Source: Pseudacidovorax sp. NFM-22 (GTDB lineage: Bacteria > Pseudomonadota > Gammaproteobacteria > Burkholderiales > Burkholderiaceae_C). Taken from it: a stretch of DNA of 64,000 bases. A program made the translations under genes and the position numbers. The DNA lies in NCBI RefSeq assembly GCF_021401245.1, contig NZ_JACBFY010000001.1, positions 1,054,001 through 1,118,000 on the forward strand, in the 5' to 3' direction. The notes below the pieces were generated by a model. That model had not been told where the DNA came from. It saw nothing but the letters and a program-made list of their open reading frames with translations, and did not search any database. Positions 19,787-29,176 of this stretch are shown here, piece after piece; the first letter of the stretch is position 1, and each line of letters begins with the position of its first letter.

Positions 19787-21123
19787 TCGCGCCCCTGCGC
19801 GCCCCAGAGCGCGCGCGAAGCCGCCTCGGCCTCGGCGCAGACGGTGTCCATGTCCACTTTGGTGGGCAGGCCGTCCTCCACCAGCAGCTCGCCCTGCACC
19901 GCCACATGGCGCACGTCCCGGCCCTGGCCGCAGTGCACCAGCGCGCCCAGCGGATTCACATGCGGCCGCAGGTGCGGGCGGCGGCCGTCGACGACCACGA
20001 AGTCGGCCGACTTGCCCACGGCCAGGCTGCCGATCTCGGCCTCCAGGCCCAGCGCCCGGGCACCGCCCATGGTGGCCATGTCGAAGACATGGTGCGGCTG
20101 CCAGCCGTCGTCGACGCCGCCTTGCTGCACCCGGGCCGTGGCCAGCGCCCAGCGCATCAGTTCGACCATGTCGCCATGCTGCGTGTCGGTGGCCAGTGCC
20201 ATGTTGACGCCCGCGCGCTGGAGCATGGGGGTGGGCGCCAGCCGGCCCGAGGCGGCGTTGCACTTGGGGATGTGCACCGCATGCGCGCCGGCCTCGGCCA
20301 TGCGGGCGGCATCGGCCTCGCTCACGTAGATGCAGTGGCCGCCCATCAACCGCTCGTTGAGCAGGCCGGTGTCGGCCAGCACCTCGGTGGAACTGCGGCC
20401 GGTGCGCGCGCGCACGCGCTCGACCTCCACCTTGCTCTGGCCCAGGTGGGTGCTGACGCGCAGGCCGCGCGCCGCGGCGGCCTCGCCCACCTCGCGCAGG
20501 AAGGCGTCGGAGCAGGTGTCCACCGCATGGGCCGCCAGGTTGACGTGCACCCGCGGATGGCCCTGCCAGCGATCGTGCAGCGCCAGCCCGGCTCCCAGCG
20601 TGGCCTGGCCGATGGCGGCGCTGTGCTGCCAGTCGCCATGGGCCACGCGCGCGAAGTCCACATCGTGGATGCGCCAGCTGGGCGCCAGCCGCAGGCCCAG
20701 CTCGACCATGGCCTCGGTGCAGACGTCGGCATGCACGAAGTTGTCGCCCACCAGGGTGGAGCCGGCCAGCAGCGCCTCCAGCGCGCCCAGGCGGGCCAGG
20801 GCGCGGGCCTGCGCTTCGTCGACCTGCGTGCCCTTGGGAATGCCCGGCGTGTACGAGGGTGCGAAGCCCAGGTCGGCCGCCACGCCGCGCACCATGCTGA
20901 GGATGCTGTGGGTGTGCACGTTGACGAAGCCGGGCGTCACGAAATGGTCGGCCAGGTGCAGCGTGCGGTCGGCGGTGTACTGCGCGGGGGGCTGGGCATC
21001 CAGCCAGGCGATGCGGCCATCCCGCACGCCGAGGGCGGCGCCGCGGATCTCGGGGCGGGCGGGGTCGGCCGTCAGCGCGATGGCGTCGAGCAGCAGCAGG
21101 TCGAAGTGGAGGGGTTCGGTCAT
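19774..21123 (-). CDS. amidohydrolase of the TRZ/ATZ or MtaD type
   Basis: A 449-residue metal-dependent hydrolase or deaminase of the cyclic amidohydrolase superfamily. The composite beta domain at both ends flanks a TIM barrel. Metal ligands are visible as HTH in TPGFVNVHTHSILSM, a His in VNLAAHAVDTCSD, a His in RVSTHLGQSKVEVE and an Asp in MALATDTQHGD. Homologues deaminate S-adenosylhomocysteine, methylthioadenosine, guanine or triazine-like compounds, or hydrolyse cyclic amides. ATG 21123 is chosen; a GTG at 21150 is an in-frame alternative. The gene stands 148 nt beyond the MFS gene on the same strand and its 3' end overlaps the glycosyltransferase gene. Substrate unknown. Confidence 0.85.
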   Translation of the reverse strand: MTEPLHFDLLLLDAIALTADPARPEIRGAALGVRDGRIAWLDAQPPAQYTADRTLHLADHFVTPGFVNVHTHSILSMVRGVAADLGFAPSYTPGIPKGTQVDEAQARALARLGALEALLAGSTLVGDNFVHADVCTEAMVELGLRLAPSWRIHDVDFARVAHGDWQHSAAIGQATLGAGLALHDRWQGHPRVHVNLAAHAVDTCSDAFLREVGEAAAARGLRVSTHLGQSKVEVERVRARTGRSSTEVLADTGLLNERLMGGHCIYVSEADAARMAEAGAHAVHIPKCNAASGRLAPTPMLQRAGVNMALATDTQHGDMVELMRWALATARVQQGGVDDGWQPHHVFDMATMGGARALGLEAEIGSLAVGKSADFVVVDGRRPHLRPHVNPLGALVHCGQGRDVRHVAVQGELLVEDGLPTKVDMDTVCAEAEAASRALWGAQGRDYWR

Positions 21124-21271
21124 GGGCACTTTCGGGCCGGTTTGGTGCACCGGCGGGAGGAATGCCGAAGCGCAAGCAATCGACGTGCCATTTTGTATCC
21201 AATCTCCGCCCGGTTTGTGGACATTCAGGCCGCGGCGGCCCGGCTCGTGCCCTTGCCAGTCGCGCTGGCGC

Positions 21272-22453
21272 TCAGCCGCGGTGCTCGTCGGGCGCCTGCA
21301 GCCCCCGCACGGCCGGCGTGCCCACCGCCATCACCGCGCCCACCACCCAGAACACGCCGGCCACGCCGATCAGCGCGCCCAGCGAGCCGAAGAGCAGCGG
21401 CATCACCACGCTCGACGCATTGATGGTCATGAGTCGCAGGCCCAGCGCCTCGCCCTGGCGGTGGTGCGGCGTGATCTGGTGCAGCATGCTCATCACCATG
21501 GGCTGCACGGCGCCGAGCGCGAAGCCCAGCAGCACGGAGCAGGCCCCCATCGCCCACGGATCGCGCAGCAGCGGGTAGAGCGCGAACACGGCCAGCACCA
21601 CCAGGTTGGAGGTCAGGATCACCTGCCGCTCGGTGGCCCGGGCCGCCAGCACCGGCAGCAGCATGCGCACCAGCGCCGCCGCAATGGCGAAGCCGCCCAG
21701 CAGCGTGCCGATGACCGAGGCGCCCAGCCCCCGCTCGTGGCCCAGCAGCGGCAGCACGAAGGCATGCACGTCCCAGCTGCAGGACTGCATCCAGTTGACG
21801 AACAGCAGCCGCCGGAACATGGGCTCGCGCAGCAGGTCCCAGGCGCGGGTGCCGGGCGCATGCACGGCGGGCGCGGCCGAGGGCGCTTCCCGCGTGGGCC
21901 GCACCAGCATCCAGCACGCCAGCGGCAGCGTCGCCAGGAAGGCGAAGCAGATCGCGTAGGCCCGCGCATCGCCGGCCGTGCTGCCGGCATGGTCGATCAG
22001 CAGGCCGGCCGCGAAGGGTCCGAAGAAGTTGGCGCCGGCCGGCGCGATGGCCAGCCAGCTGAACACCTGCCGCAGCTGCGCCGTGCCCTGCGCCGCGCGG
22101 CCCACGTGCCGCTGCAGCGCGATGACCGTCGCGCCCGTGGCGCCACCGGTGAGCAGCGCCGACACGCACATGGCCGGAAAGGCGGGCCACAGCAGCGGAA
22201 GCAGCGCGCCGACGAAGGCGGCGGTCACCGCCATCGCCATCGGCCGCTTGAGGCCGTGCCGGTCCACGTAGCGGCCGGCCGGCAGGGCCAGGAAGACCTG
22301 CGTCAGCGCGAACAGCGCGATCAGCACGCCCACAGAGGCCGCACCATGCCCTTGCTGCAGCGCCAGCAGCGGCGCGGCCAGCCGGATGCCGGCCATGGTG
22401 GCATGCAGGCAGACCTGCGCCGCGATCAGTCGCCCGAGTTCGGCGCCGCTCAC
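21272..22453 (-). CDS. MFS transporter
   Basis: A 393-residue major facilitator with about 12 hydrophobic segments. GTG 22453 overlaps the rmuC stop (GTGA), so this start is favoured. The cytoplasmic loop GRYVDRHGLKRPMA after helix 2 is the usual MFS signature A. The family includes drug and metabolite exporters and no substrate is visible. It is the last of the 27.5-21.3 kb reverse series, translationally coupled to rmuC. Its position after a DNA-repair gene is not functionally informative. Confidence 0.85.
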   Translation of the reverse strand: MSGAELGRLIAAQVCLHATMAGIRLAAPLLALQQGHGAASVGVLIALFALTQVFLALPAGRYVDRHGLKRPMAMAVTAAFVGALLPLLWPAFPAMCVSALLTGGATGATVIALQRHVGRAAQGTAQLRQVFSWLAIAPAGANFFGPFAAGLLIDHAGSTAGDARAYAICFAFLATLPLACWMLVRPTREAPSAAPAVHAPGTRAWDLLREPMFRRLLFVNWMQSCSWDVHAFVLPLLGHERGLGASVIGTLLGGFAIAAALVRMLLPVLAARATERQVILTSNLVVLAVFALYPLLRDPWAMGACSVLLGFALGAVQPMVMSMLHQITPHHRQGEALGLRLMTINASSVVMPLLFGSLGALIGVAGVFWVVGAVMAVGTPAVRGLQAPDEHRG

Positions 22454-23835
22454 GGGGCGCCGCCCTCCTCGGGCTCGGCCTCGTCGGCCGCCGCCTCCGC
22501 CACCGTCGGCAGCAGCTGCTGCGCCTGCGCATCGGGCAGGGCCTCGACGCTGCGCAGCTTGCGCGTCAGCACATTGGTGCGGGTCTGCGTCTGGTCCAGC
22601 GTGTTGAGCACGGTCTGGGTCTGGCGCTTGACCTTGTCCAGCACCTCGCCGAACTTCATGAACTCGGTCTTCACGGCGCCCAGCACCTGCCAGACCTCGC
22701 TGCTGCGCTTTTCGAGCGCCAGGGTGCGAAAGCCCATCTGCAGCGAATTGAGCATGGCCAGCAGCGTGGTCGGGCCGGCCAGCGTCACGCGGTGGTCGCG
22801 CTGCAGCGCCTCCATCAGGCCCGGGCGGCGCAGCACTTCGGCATACAGGCCTTCGGTGGGCAGGAAGAGGATCGCGAAGTCGGTGGTGTGCGGCGGGCAC
22901 ACGTACTTCTCGTGGATGCCGCGGGCCTCCAGGCGGATGCGCGTCTCCAGCGCCTTGGCCGCCACCTCCACCGCCAGCGCGTCGGCGCGCTGCTGGGCAT
23001 CGAGCAGGCGCTCGTAGTCCTCGTTGGGAAACTTCGCGTCGATGGGCAGCCACACCGGCGTGCCGTCGCTGCTGCGGCCCGGCAGGCGGATGGCGAAGTC
23101 CACCACCTGGCGCGACTCCGGATGGGTGGCGACCTGGGCCGCGTACTGCTCGGGCGCGAGCACCTGCTCCAGCAGCGCGGCCAGTTGGGCCTCGCCGAAC
23201 ATGCCGCGGGTCTTGACGTTGGTCAGCAGGTGCTTGAGGTCGCCCACGCCCTGCGCCAGCGTCTGCATCTCGCCCAGGCCCTTGTAGACCTGCTCCAGCC
23301 GCTCGGCCACCTGGCGGAAGCTCTCGCCCAGGCGGGCTTCGAGCGTGCTCTGCAGCTTCTCGTCCACCGTCTGGCGCATTTCCTCCAGCTTGGCGCTGTT
23401 GCTGGCCTGCAGCTGGGCGAGCTGCTGCTCCATGGTCGCGCGCACCTCGGCGATGCGGCGGGCATTGGATTCGCTCAGGCCCTGCAGCTGGCTGGTGAGC
23501 GTCTCGGCCAGCGCCTGGCGCAGCGTGCCGATCTGCTGCGCGAAGGCGTCGAGCTGCGCGTTCTGCGTGCGCGTGGCCTCGGCGCCCTGCGCCAGCAGCG
23601 TCTGCTGGAAGGTGGCGAGGGCGGCGGCGCTTTCCTGCCGGCCGGCGCGTGCGCTCTCGGCGATCTCGCGGCGCAGTGCGCGCTCGTTGCGCTCCAGCAG
23701 CGCCTGGATCGGGGCCGCCAGTTGCCCCACGTCGGGCTCGGCGGGCCGGCGCAGCAGCAGCACGGCCAGCAGAAGGAGGTTCAGCAGCCCCAGACCCAGC
23801 AGCAGCCAGTCCTGCAGCGTCATCGCATCCGTCAT
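22450..23835 (-). CDS. rmuC: DNA recombination protein RmuC
   Basis: A 461-residue protein with an N-terminal membrane helix (residues 8-28), a long coiled coil to about residue 200 and a C-terminal RmuC domain. The domain carries the family patterns TRGMFGEAQLAALLEQVLAPEQY, LPIDAKFPNEDYERLL and ILFLPTEGLYAEV. The LPIDAKFP segment is the conserved endonuclease-like core of the PD-(D/E)xK type. In E. coli RmuC limits rearrangements at inverted repeats. ATG 23835 overlaps the preceding dehydrogenase stop by 4 nt (ATGA). Its own stop overlaps the MFS gene start. It is anchored to the inner membrane facing the cytoplasm. Confidence 0.95.
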   Translation of the reverse strand: MTDAMTLQDWLLLGLGLLNLLLLAVLLLRRPAEPDVGQLAAPIQALLERNERALRREIAESARAGRQESAAALATFQQTLLAQGAEATRTQNAQLDAFAQQIGTLRQALAETLTSQLQGLSESNARRIAEVRATMEQQLAQLQASNSAKLEEMRQTVDEKLQSTLEARLGESFRQVAERLEQVYKGLGEMQTLAQGVGDLKHLLTNVKTRGMFGEAQLAALLEQVLAPEQYAAQVATHPESRQVVDFAIRLPGRSSDGTPVWLPIDAKFPNEDYERLLDAQQRADALAVEVAAKALETRIRLEARGIHEKYVCPPHTTDFAILFLPTEGLYAEVLRRPGLMEALQRDHRVTLAGPTTLLAMLNSLQMGFRTLALEKRSSEVWQVLGAVKTEFMKFGEVLDKVKRQTQTVLNTLDQTQTRTNVLTRKLRSVEALPDAQAQQLLPTVAEAAADEAEPEEGGAP

Positions 23836-24827
23836 TGACCGAGCACCCGGCCCAGCACCTGCGGATTGACGGGCGTGCGCGGCTGGCCGGTGGTGAGGAA
23901 GGCGATCAGGTTGTCCACGGCCAGGTCGGCCATGGCCCGGCGGGTGGTGATCGTCGAACTGGCGATGTGGGGCGTGAGCACCACGTTGGGCACGGCGAGC
24001 AGGTCCGGATGCACCTTGGGCTCGCCCTCGAACACGTCGAGGCCGGCGGCGGCGATGCGCCGGTCCTTCAGCGCCTGGGCCAGGGCCACGTCGTCCACGA
24101 TGCCGCCGCGGGCGATGTTGACCAGCGTGGCCGTCGGCTTCATCTGCGCCAGCTCGGCCGCGCCGATGCTGTGGTGGTTGGCGGGCGTGTAGGGCAGCAC
24201 CAGCACCAGGTGGTCGGCGTTGCGCAGCAGCTCGTCCTTGGCGACATACGTCGCCTTGCATTCGGCCTCCAGCTCGGGCGAGAGGCGCGAGCGGTTGTGG
24301 TAGACCACCTTCATGCCGAAGCCATGCGCACCGCGGCGGGCGATGCCCTGGCCGATGCGGCCCATGCCCAGGATGCCCAGCGTGCTGCCGTGCACCTCGG
24401 CCCCGGCGAACATGTCGAAGGACCACTTGGTCCATTGGCCGGCGCGCAGGAAATGCTCGCTCTCGGTGATGCGGCGCGCCGTGGCCATCAGCAGCGCGAA
24501 GCCGAAGTCGGCCGTGGTCTCGGTCAGCACGTCGGGCGCATTGGTGCCCAGCACGCCGCGGGCCGTCATGGCGTCGACGTCGAAGTTGTTGAAGCCCACC
24601 GCCATGTTGGCGCAGATGCGCAGCTGCGGGCAGGCGTCGAGCACTTCGGCGTCGATGCGCTCGCTGCCGGTGGTGAAGACACCCACCTTGCCCTGCAGGC
24701 GGCGGATCAGCTCGGCCTTGGACCAGAGATCGTCGGCGGGATTGGCCTCGACCTCGAAATGCTCGGCGAGCCGCGCCACGGCTTCGGGAAAGACGGCGCG
24801 GGCGACGAGGACGGCGGGCTTGCTCAT
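23832..24827 (-). CDS. D-2-hydroxyacid dehydrogenase (GhrB-like)
   Basis: A 331-residue NAD(P)-dependent dehydrogenase. The Rossmann loop GILGMGRIGQGIARR and the catalytic series NIARGGIVDD (Arg), GLDVFEGEP (Glu) and LTPHIASS (His) are intact. The closest functional relatives reduce glyoxylate, hydroxypyruvate or 2-ketogluconate. ATG 24827 is preferred. It is 62 nt downstream of the antiporter gene and overlaps rmuC by 4 nt, so it sits in a co-directional string with pncB and the antiporter. It is cytoplasmic. The exact substrate is not visible. Confidence 0.92.
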   Translation of the reverse strand: MSKPAVLVARAVFPEAVARLAEHFEVEANPADDLWSKAELIRRLQGKVGVFTTGSERIDAEVLDACPQLRICANMAVGFNNFDVDAMTARGVLGTNAPDVLTETTADFGFALLMATARRITESEHFLRAGQWTKWSFDMFAGAEVHGSTLGILGMGRIGQGIARRGAHGFGMKVVYHNRSRLSPELEAECKATYVAKDELLRNADHLVLVLPYTPANHHSIGAAELAQMKPTATLVNIARGGIVDDVALAQALKDRRIAAAGLDVFEGEPKVHPDLLAVPNVVLTPHIASSTITTRRAMADLAVDNLIAFLTTGQPRTPVNPQVLGRVLGQ

Positions 24828-24889
24828 GGATGTTTCCGTTTTTCGAAAGAGCCGCCGATGCGGGTCGGCCGCCAACGGCCGCGCCCCGC

Positions 24890-26329
24890 TCAGCGGAAGA
24901 AGATGAAGGTGACGAGCACGAACAGCGGCAGCAGCACCGCGCCCGACCACGCCATGTAGCCGAAGAAGCTGGGCATGCGCACGCCGCGGTCCTCGGCGAT
25001 GGCCTTGACCATGAGGTTGGGCGCGTTGCCGATGTAGCTGTTGGCGCCCATGAACACGGCACCGCCCGAGATGGCGGCCAGGGTCGCGGCATGGGTGGTC
25101 ATGAGAGTGGCCGGGTCGCCACCCGCGGTGTTGAAGAACACCAGGTAGGTCGGCGCGTTGTCCAGGAAGGAGCTCAGCAGCCCCGTGGCCCAGAAGTACA
25201 TCGCGGGCTCGGGCTGGCCGTCGGGCCGGGTCACGGCCGCCACCACGGCGCCGAAGGGCCCGGCGGTGCCGGCACGCAGCATGGCGATCACCGGCACGAT
25301 GGTCAGGAAGATGCCGGCAAAGAGCTTGGCCACCTCCAGCATGGGGCCCCAGCCGAACTGGTTGGCCTCGTGCACCTCGCGCTTCGTCAGCGCCAGCGAC
25401 AGCAGCGTCACGCCGACCAGGCCCACGTCGCGCACCAGCCCCGGCAGGCCCACGGGCGTGCCGGCGACATCGAACACCACCGGGCTCTTCCACAGGCCGC
25501 TCAGCAGCACCAGGCCCAGCACCACCGCCAGCAGCGCGAAGTTGACTTGGCCCTCGAAGCGCACGCCGCGCGTGTCGGGCGTGGGGTCGACGGGCATCAC
25601 GCCTTCGTTGCGGTAATAGAAGCGGTCGAGCACGAAGAAGATCCCCAGCAGGCACAGCATGACGAAGGCCGTGTCGGGCAGCAGGTGCCAGGTGGTCCAG
25701 AAGAACTCGACGCCCTTGAGGAAGCCCAGGAACAGCGGCGGGTCGCCCAGCGGTGTGAGCGAACCGCCCACGTTGGAGACGATGAAGATGAAGAACACCA
25801 CCACATGCGCCTTGTGCCTGCGGTTGTCGTTGGCACGGATGAGCGGGCGGATCAGCAGCATCGACGCGCCGGTGGTGCCCATGATGCTGGCCAGCACGCC
25901 GCCGATGGCCAGCAGCCCGGTGTTGAGCGCCGGCGAACCATGCAGGTTGCCGCGGATATGGATGCCACCCGCGACCGTGAACAGCGCCGTCAGCAGCACG
26001 ATGAAGGGGATGTATTCGGCCAGCAGCGCATGCACCACCTGCGCGCCCGCGAGCGCCGGCCCGAAGACGGCCGCGAAAGGCAGCAGGAAGGCCAGCGCCC
26101 AGGCCGCCGCCACCTTGCCGAAATGGTGGTGCCAGAAGGTAGGCACCAGCAGCGGCATCAGTGCGATCGACAGCAGGATGCCCGCGAAGGGCAGGCCCCA
26201 CAGCGGCGACAGGGCCGCACCATCGAACGTGGCAGCCTGCGAAAGCGCGGGGGCTGCCAGTGCAGCCCCCATGAAAGCCCGCGAGGGGCGGATCCGGCGA
26301 AGAAACGATGTCACGTTGGCGTTGGTCAA
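24890..26329 (-). CDS. NhaD-type / ion-transporter superfamily sodium:proton antiporter
   Basis: About 479 residues with 11-12 hydrophobic segments. The conserved patterns [19 protein letters not shown] and [19 protein letters not shown] mark the sodium:proton antiporter branch of the IT superfamily. The N-terminus has basic residues (LRRIRPSR) before a hydrophobic, alanine-rich signal-like segment, so the true start is probably upstream of ATG 26272. TTG 26329 overlaps the pncB stop by 4 nt (TTGA) and GTG 26314 is another option. Likely role: Na+ extrusion and pH balance in the inner membrane. It is translationally tied to pncB, which is unusual for unrelated functions but common in compact genomes. 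Confidence 0.85.
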   Translation of the reverse strand: MTNANVTSFLRRIRPSRAFMGAALAAPALSQAATFDGAALSPLWGLPFAGILLSIALMPLLVPTFWHHHFGKVAAAWALAFLLPFAAVFGPALAGAQVVHALLAEYIPFIVLLTALFTVAGGIHIRGNLHGSPALNTGLLAIGGVLASIMGTTGASMLLIRPLIRANDNRRHKAHVVVFFIFIVSNVGGSLTPLGDPPLFLGFLKGVEFFWTTWHLLPDTAFVMLCLLGIFFVLDRFYYRNEGVMPVDPTPDTRGVRFEGQVNFALLAVVLGLVLLSGLWKSPVVFDVAGTPVGLPGLVRDVGLVGVTLLSLALTKREVHEANQFGWGPMLEVAKLFAGIFLTIVPVIAMLRAGTAGPFGAVVAAVTRPDGQPEPAMYFWATGLLSSFLDNAPTYLVFFNTAGGDPATLMTTHAATLAAISGGAVFMGANSYIGNAPNLMVKAIAEDRGVRMPSFFGYMAWSGAVLLPLFVLVTFIFFR

Positions 26330-27543
26330 GGCGTGGCGGGTTGGGGAATCTCGAACACCTGGCGCAGGTAGGCGAGGTACTTCTCGTCGTCGCACATGCC
26401 CTTGCCCGGCGTGTCCGACAGCTTGGCGACCGGCTGGCCGTTGCAGCGGATCATCTTGATGACGATCTGCAGCGGCTCGTAGCCCAGGTCGTTGGTGAGG
26501 TTGGTGCCGATGCCGAAGGCCAGCTGGCAGCGGCCCCGGAACTGGCGGTAGAGCTCGATGGTGCGCGGCACCGTCAGGCCGTCGCTGAAGATCAGCGTCT
26601 TGGTGTGCGGATCGACCCGGTTGGCCACGTAGTGGGCAATCATGCGCTCGCCCCATTCGAAGGGGTCGCCGCTGTCGTGCCGGGCGCCATCGAAGAGCTT
26701 GCAGAAGTACAGGTCGAAGTCGCGCAGGAAGGCGCTCATGCCGTAGACGTCGGACAGCGCGATGCCCAGGTCGCCGCGGTATTCGCGGGCCCACATCTCG
26801 AAGCCGTAGATCTGGCTGTCGCGCAGCCGCGGGCCGAGGGCCTGACAGGCCTGCAGGTACTCGTGGGCCATGGTGCCCAGCGGAAGCAGGCCGAGCTTCA
26901 TGGCGAACAGCACGTTGCTGGTGCCGGCGAACTGCGGCAGCCGCTCCGCAGCGCGCGGCTGCGGGCTCACGGCGCCCAGTTCGGCTGTCAGCGTCCGCAG
27001 CACCTCCTCGTGCCAGGTCTTGGAGAAGCGCCGGCGGGTGCCGTAGTCGGCGATCTTGAGGTCTTCCAGGCCCGCTTCCTTCAGCTGCCCGATCTTGGCC
27101 TGCAGGCGCTGGCGGCCTTCCTCCAGGTCGGGCTGCCGCTGCGTATTGCGGAAGTACACCTCGTTGACGATGGCCAGCACCGGGATCTCGAAGAGGATCG
27201 TGTGCAGCCAGGGGCCCTTGATATGGATGTCGAGTTCGCCGGTGGCCGCATCGGGCCCGATCTCGATGTACTTCTCGTTGAGCCGGAACAGGCCCAGGAA
27301 GTCGACGAAATCGCTCTTGATGAAGCGCATGGAGCGCAGGTAGGCCAGCTCGGCGTCCTTGAACTGCACGCTGCACAGGGCCCGCACCTCTTCGCGGATC
27401 TCGGCCGCGAAACGCGCCAGGTTCACACCCGGGTTGCGGCACTTGAAGCGGTACTCGACCTTGGCGCCCGGAAAGTGGTGCAGCACCACCTGCATCATCG
27501 TGAACTTGTACAGGTCGGTGTCGAGAAGGCTCTGGATGATCAT
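26326..27543 (-). CDS. pncB: nicotinate phosphoribosyltransferase
   Basis: A 405-residue enzyme of the NAD salvage pathway, making nicotinate mononucleotide from nicotinate, PRPP and ATP. Its N-terminus [18 protein letters not shown] is diagnostic. The His in [10 protein letters not shown] is the residue that is phosphorylated by ATP in this family, and [10 protein letters not shown] is the phosphoribosyl-binding loop. ATG 27543 gives a normal family length. It is the first gene of the reverse series and is divergent from the CsbD gene across 211 nt. It acts in the cytoplasm. Confidence 0.97.
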   Translation of the reverse strand: MIIQSLLDTDLYKFTMMQVVLHHFPGAKVEYRFKCRNPGVNLARFAAEIREEVRALCSVQFKDAELAYLRSMRFIKSDFVDFLGLFRLNEKYIEIGPDAATGELDIHIKGPWLHTILFEIPVLAIVNEVYFRNTQRQPDLEEGRQRLQAKIGQLKEAGLEDLKIADYGTRRRFSKTWHEEVLRTLTAELGAVSPQPRAAERLPQFAGTSNVLFAMKLGLLPLGTMAHEYLQACQALGPRLRDSQIYGFEMWAREYRGDLGIALSDVYGMSAFLRDFDLYFCKLFDGARHDSGDPFEWGERMIAHYVANRVDPHTKTLIFSDGLTVPRTIELYRQFRGRCQLAFGIGTNLTNDLGYEPLQIVIKMIRCNGQPVAKLSDTPGKGMCDDEKYLAYLRQVFEIPQPATP

Positions 27544-27754
27544 GAAAACGGCTCGGCGCGGGGCGGCGCGGTTGTCTCCCCGGAAAGGCTGGCTTTCCGG
27601 CACCGGAAATGGTGGGACGGATTATCACGGCCATGGTGCGCCTGCGCCTACGAGCCATCCTTTGGGCGTCCTACCGGGACGGCACGGCACCCCCACCACA
27701 GTGCATAGCACGGCGGCACCGACAGGGCCCCGCAAGCAACCCAAAGGAGATCCC

Positions 27755-27988
27755 ATGAACAAGGACATCATCGAAGGCAACTGGAAGCAGTTGAAGGGCA
27801 AGGTCAAGGAGCAATGGGGCAAGCTGACCGATGACGACTTCGACGTCGTGGCCGGCAAGCGCGACCAGCTGCTGGGCAAGATCCAGGAACGCCATGGCGT
27901 CAGCCGCGACGAAGCCGAGGCACAGGTCAAGGCCTGGGAAAGCGCCGAAGGCCGCACCCCCGCCGCCCTGTGGATGGAAAAGTACTGA
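27755..27988 (+). CDS. CsbD-family stress protein
   Basis: A 77-residue acidic/basic helical protein. MNKDIIEGNWKQLKGKVKE followed by QWGKLTDDD and QLLGKIQERHGVS is the typical CsbD/YjbJ pattern. The ribosome site AAAGGAGA is 5 nt before ATG 27755. CsbD proteins are abundant general-stress proteins in many bacteria; their molecular role is unknown. The gene lies 68 nt ahead of a secreted cysteine-repeat protein and may be transcribed with it. Confidence 0.95.
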   Translation: MNKDIIEGNWKQLKGKVKEQWGKLTDDDFDVVAGKRDQLLGKIQERHGVSRDEAEAQVKAWESAEGRTPAALWMEKY

Positions 27989-28056
27989 GCGCGCTGCGCC
28001 AGTCCCTCCGAACCCGAACACCCGAATTTCAATCGTTGCCCAAGGAGCACCACACC

Positions 28057-28467
28057 ATGAAGAAGACCGCACTCACCCTCGCCCTCGCCACCGGCTGCCT
28101 GTTCGGCGCCGTCCAGGCCAGCGCCATGACCAAGGACGAGTACAAGGCCGAGAAGGACAAGATCTCCGCCCAGTACAAGGCCGACAAGGCCCAGTGCGAC
28201 ACGCTGAAGGACAACGCCAAGGACGTGTGCGAGAAGGAAGCCAAGGGCAAGGAAAACATCGCCAAGGCCGAACTGGAGCAGTCCTACAAGCCGAGCAACA
28301 GCCACGCCAAGAAGGTTGCCGAGGCCAAGGCCGACGCTGCCTATGACGTGGCCAAGGAAAAGTGCGACGACATGAGCGGCGACGCCAAGAACGCCTGCCA
28401 GTCGCAAGCCAAGGCCGACCATGAAAAGGCCAAGGCCGACGTGAAGGCCATGACCGCCAAGAAGTAA
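28057..28467 (+). CDS. small periplasmic Lys/Ala-rich protein with two C-x10-C repeats
   Basis: A 136-residue exported protein. ATG 28057 has AAGGAG upstream. The signal peptide ends at ASA. The mature part is highly charged (Lys, Asp, Glu, Ala) and probably helical. It contains two copies of a C-x10-C unit, CDTLKDNAKDVC and CDDMSGDAKNAC, each followed by a lysine- and alanine-rich helix. The pairs could form disulfides or bind a metal in the periplasm. Similar proteins in Burkholderiales are listed as hypothetical or loosely as TolA-like. Function is unknown. It ends with a strong terminator and follows the CsbD gene, so an envelope or osmotic-stress role is a guess. Confidence 0.8.
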   Translation: MKKTALTLALATGCLFGAVQASAMTKDEYKAEKDKISAQYKADKAQCDTLKDNAKDVCEKEAKGKENIAKAELEQSYKPSNSHAKKVAEAKADAAYDVAKEKCDDMSGDAKNACQSQAKADHEKAKADVKAMTAKK

Positions 28468-28499
28468 TTTGTCTCCTCGCGTTTGACGGAAGCGCTTTG

Positions 28500-28525
28500 G
28501 CGGCACCTTCGGGTGCCGCTTTTTT
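28500..28525 (+). terminator. rho-independent terminator after the C-x10-C protein gene
   Basis: An 8-bp perfect stem (GCGGCACC with GGTGCCGC) closes a TTCG tetraloop and is followed by six T residues. It is the strongest terminator in the window and ends the CsbD/cysteine-repeat unit. Confidence 0.92.
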
Positions 28526-28576
28526 ATGGGCGGTCCCGGGCGGGGCTGCCTTTCCGTCCTGAGGACGGACCGCCCG

Positions 28577-29014
28577 TCAGCGCAGGGTGTCGAGCACCGC
28601 CAGCAAGGCTGCGGACAAAGCCACCGGCCGCTGCGTGGCCCGATCGACATAGACATGCACGAAGTGGCCCTGGGCCGCAGCGGTCGGTGCCCCTTCGGCG
28701 AACAGTCCGACCTCGTAGCGCACGCTGCTGCTGCCCACGTGCGCCACGCGCACCCCGGCCTCGATGGTCTGGGGGAAGGCCAGCGGCGCGAAGTAGTTGC
28801 ACTGCGTCTCGACCACGAAGCCGATGGTGCCGCCGTGGTGGATGTCGAGGGCGCCGCGCTCGATCAGCAGCGCGTTGACCGCCGTGTCGAACCAGCTGTA
28901 GTAGACGACGTTGTTGACGTGCCCATAGACGTCGTTGTCCATCCAGCGGGTGGTGATCGGACGGAAGGCGCGGTAATGGTCGCGCGGCTGGGGCGTGGGA
29001 CGGGCGCTGCTCAT
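28577..29014 (-). CDS. acyl-CoA thioesterase, 4HBT hot-dog family
   Basis: A 145-residue hot-dog-fold thioesterase. The active-site loop [21 protein letters not shown] matches the 4HBT family, with Asp in [10 protein letters not shown] as the catalytic acid. The rest ([20 protein letters not shown]) follows the YbgC/FcbC pattern. It probably hydrolyses acyl-CoA or hydroxyacyl-CoA. ATG 29014 is chosen because upstream extension has poor coding character. It is divergent from the phasin gene with 162 nt between; the PhaR-like sites sit in that interval, nearer the phasin. Confidence 0.9.
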   Translation of the reverse strand: MSSARPTPQPRDHYRAFRPITTRWMDNDVYGHVNNVVYYSWFDTAVNALLIERGALDIHHGGTIGFVVETQCNYFAPLAFPQTIEAGVRVAHVGSSSVRYEVGLFAEGAPTAAAQGHFVHVYVDRATQRPVALSAALLAVLDTLR

Positions 29015-29062
29015 GGGCGGCGATTCTGCCGGGCGCCCCGAATAGGGGCTGTCACCTAAAAA

Positions 29063-29077
29063 TGCTGCATTGCAGCA
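29063..29077. promoter_or_regulatory. PhaR-like palindromic operator
   Basis: TGCTGCATTGCAGCA is a perfect 7-bp inverted repeat around one base. It contains CTGC-N3-GCAG, the TGC-rich pattern bound by the polyhydroxyalkanoate repressor PhaR in other bacteria. It lies 100 nt ahead of the phasin start. Binding by PhaR is inferred. Confidence 0.6.
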
Positions 29078-29123
29078 AAACCCCTTGAGATCGCCTCCGG
29101 CCGCTGCCATACTTCATCCCATG

Positions 29124-29137
29124 TTGCAGCGCAGCAA
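29124..29137. promoter_or_regulatory. second PhaR-like site
   Basis: TTGCAGCGCAGCAA repeats the TGCAGC/GCAGCA words of the first site with a closer spacing, 40 nt ahead of the phasin start. Two sites in the same promoter favour cooperative repression. Confidence 0.5.
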
Positions 29138-29176
29138 ACGCCGCAACCCCACTTCCACCACCTCCAGGAGCTCACC

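Noticed and set aside
21168..21270. A possible small gene between the amidohydrolase and MFS genes.
   Set aside because: Only short frames without ribosome sites are present; the interval is 148 nt and more likely a promoter or terminator region.
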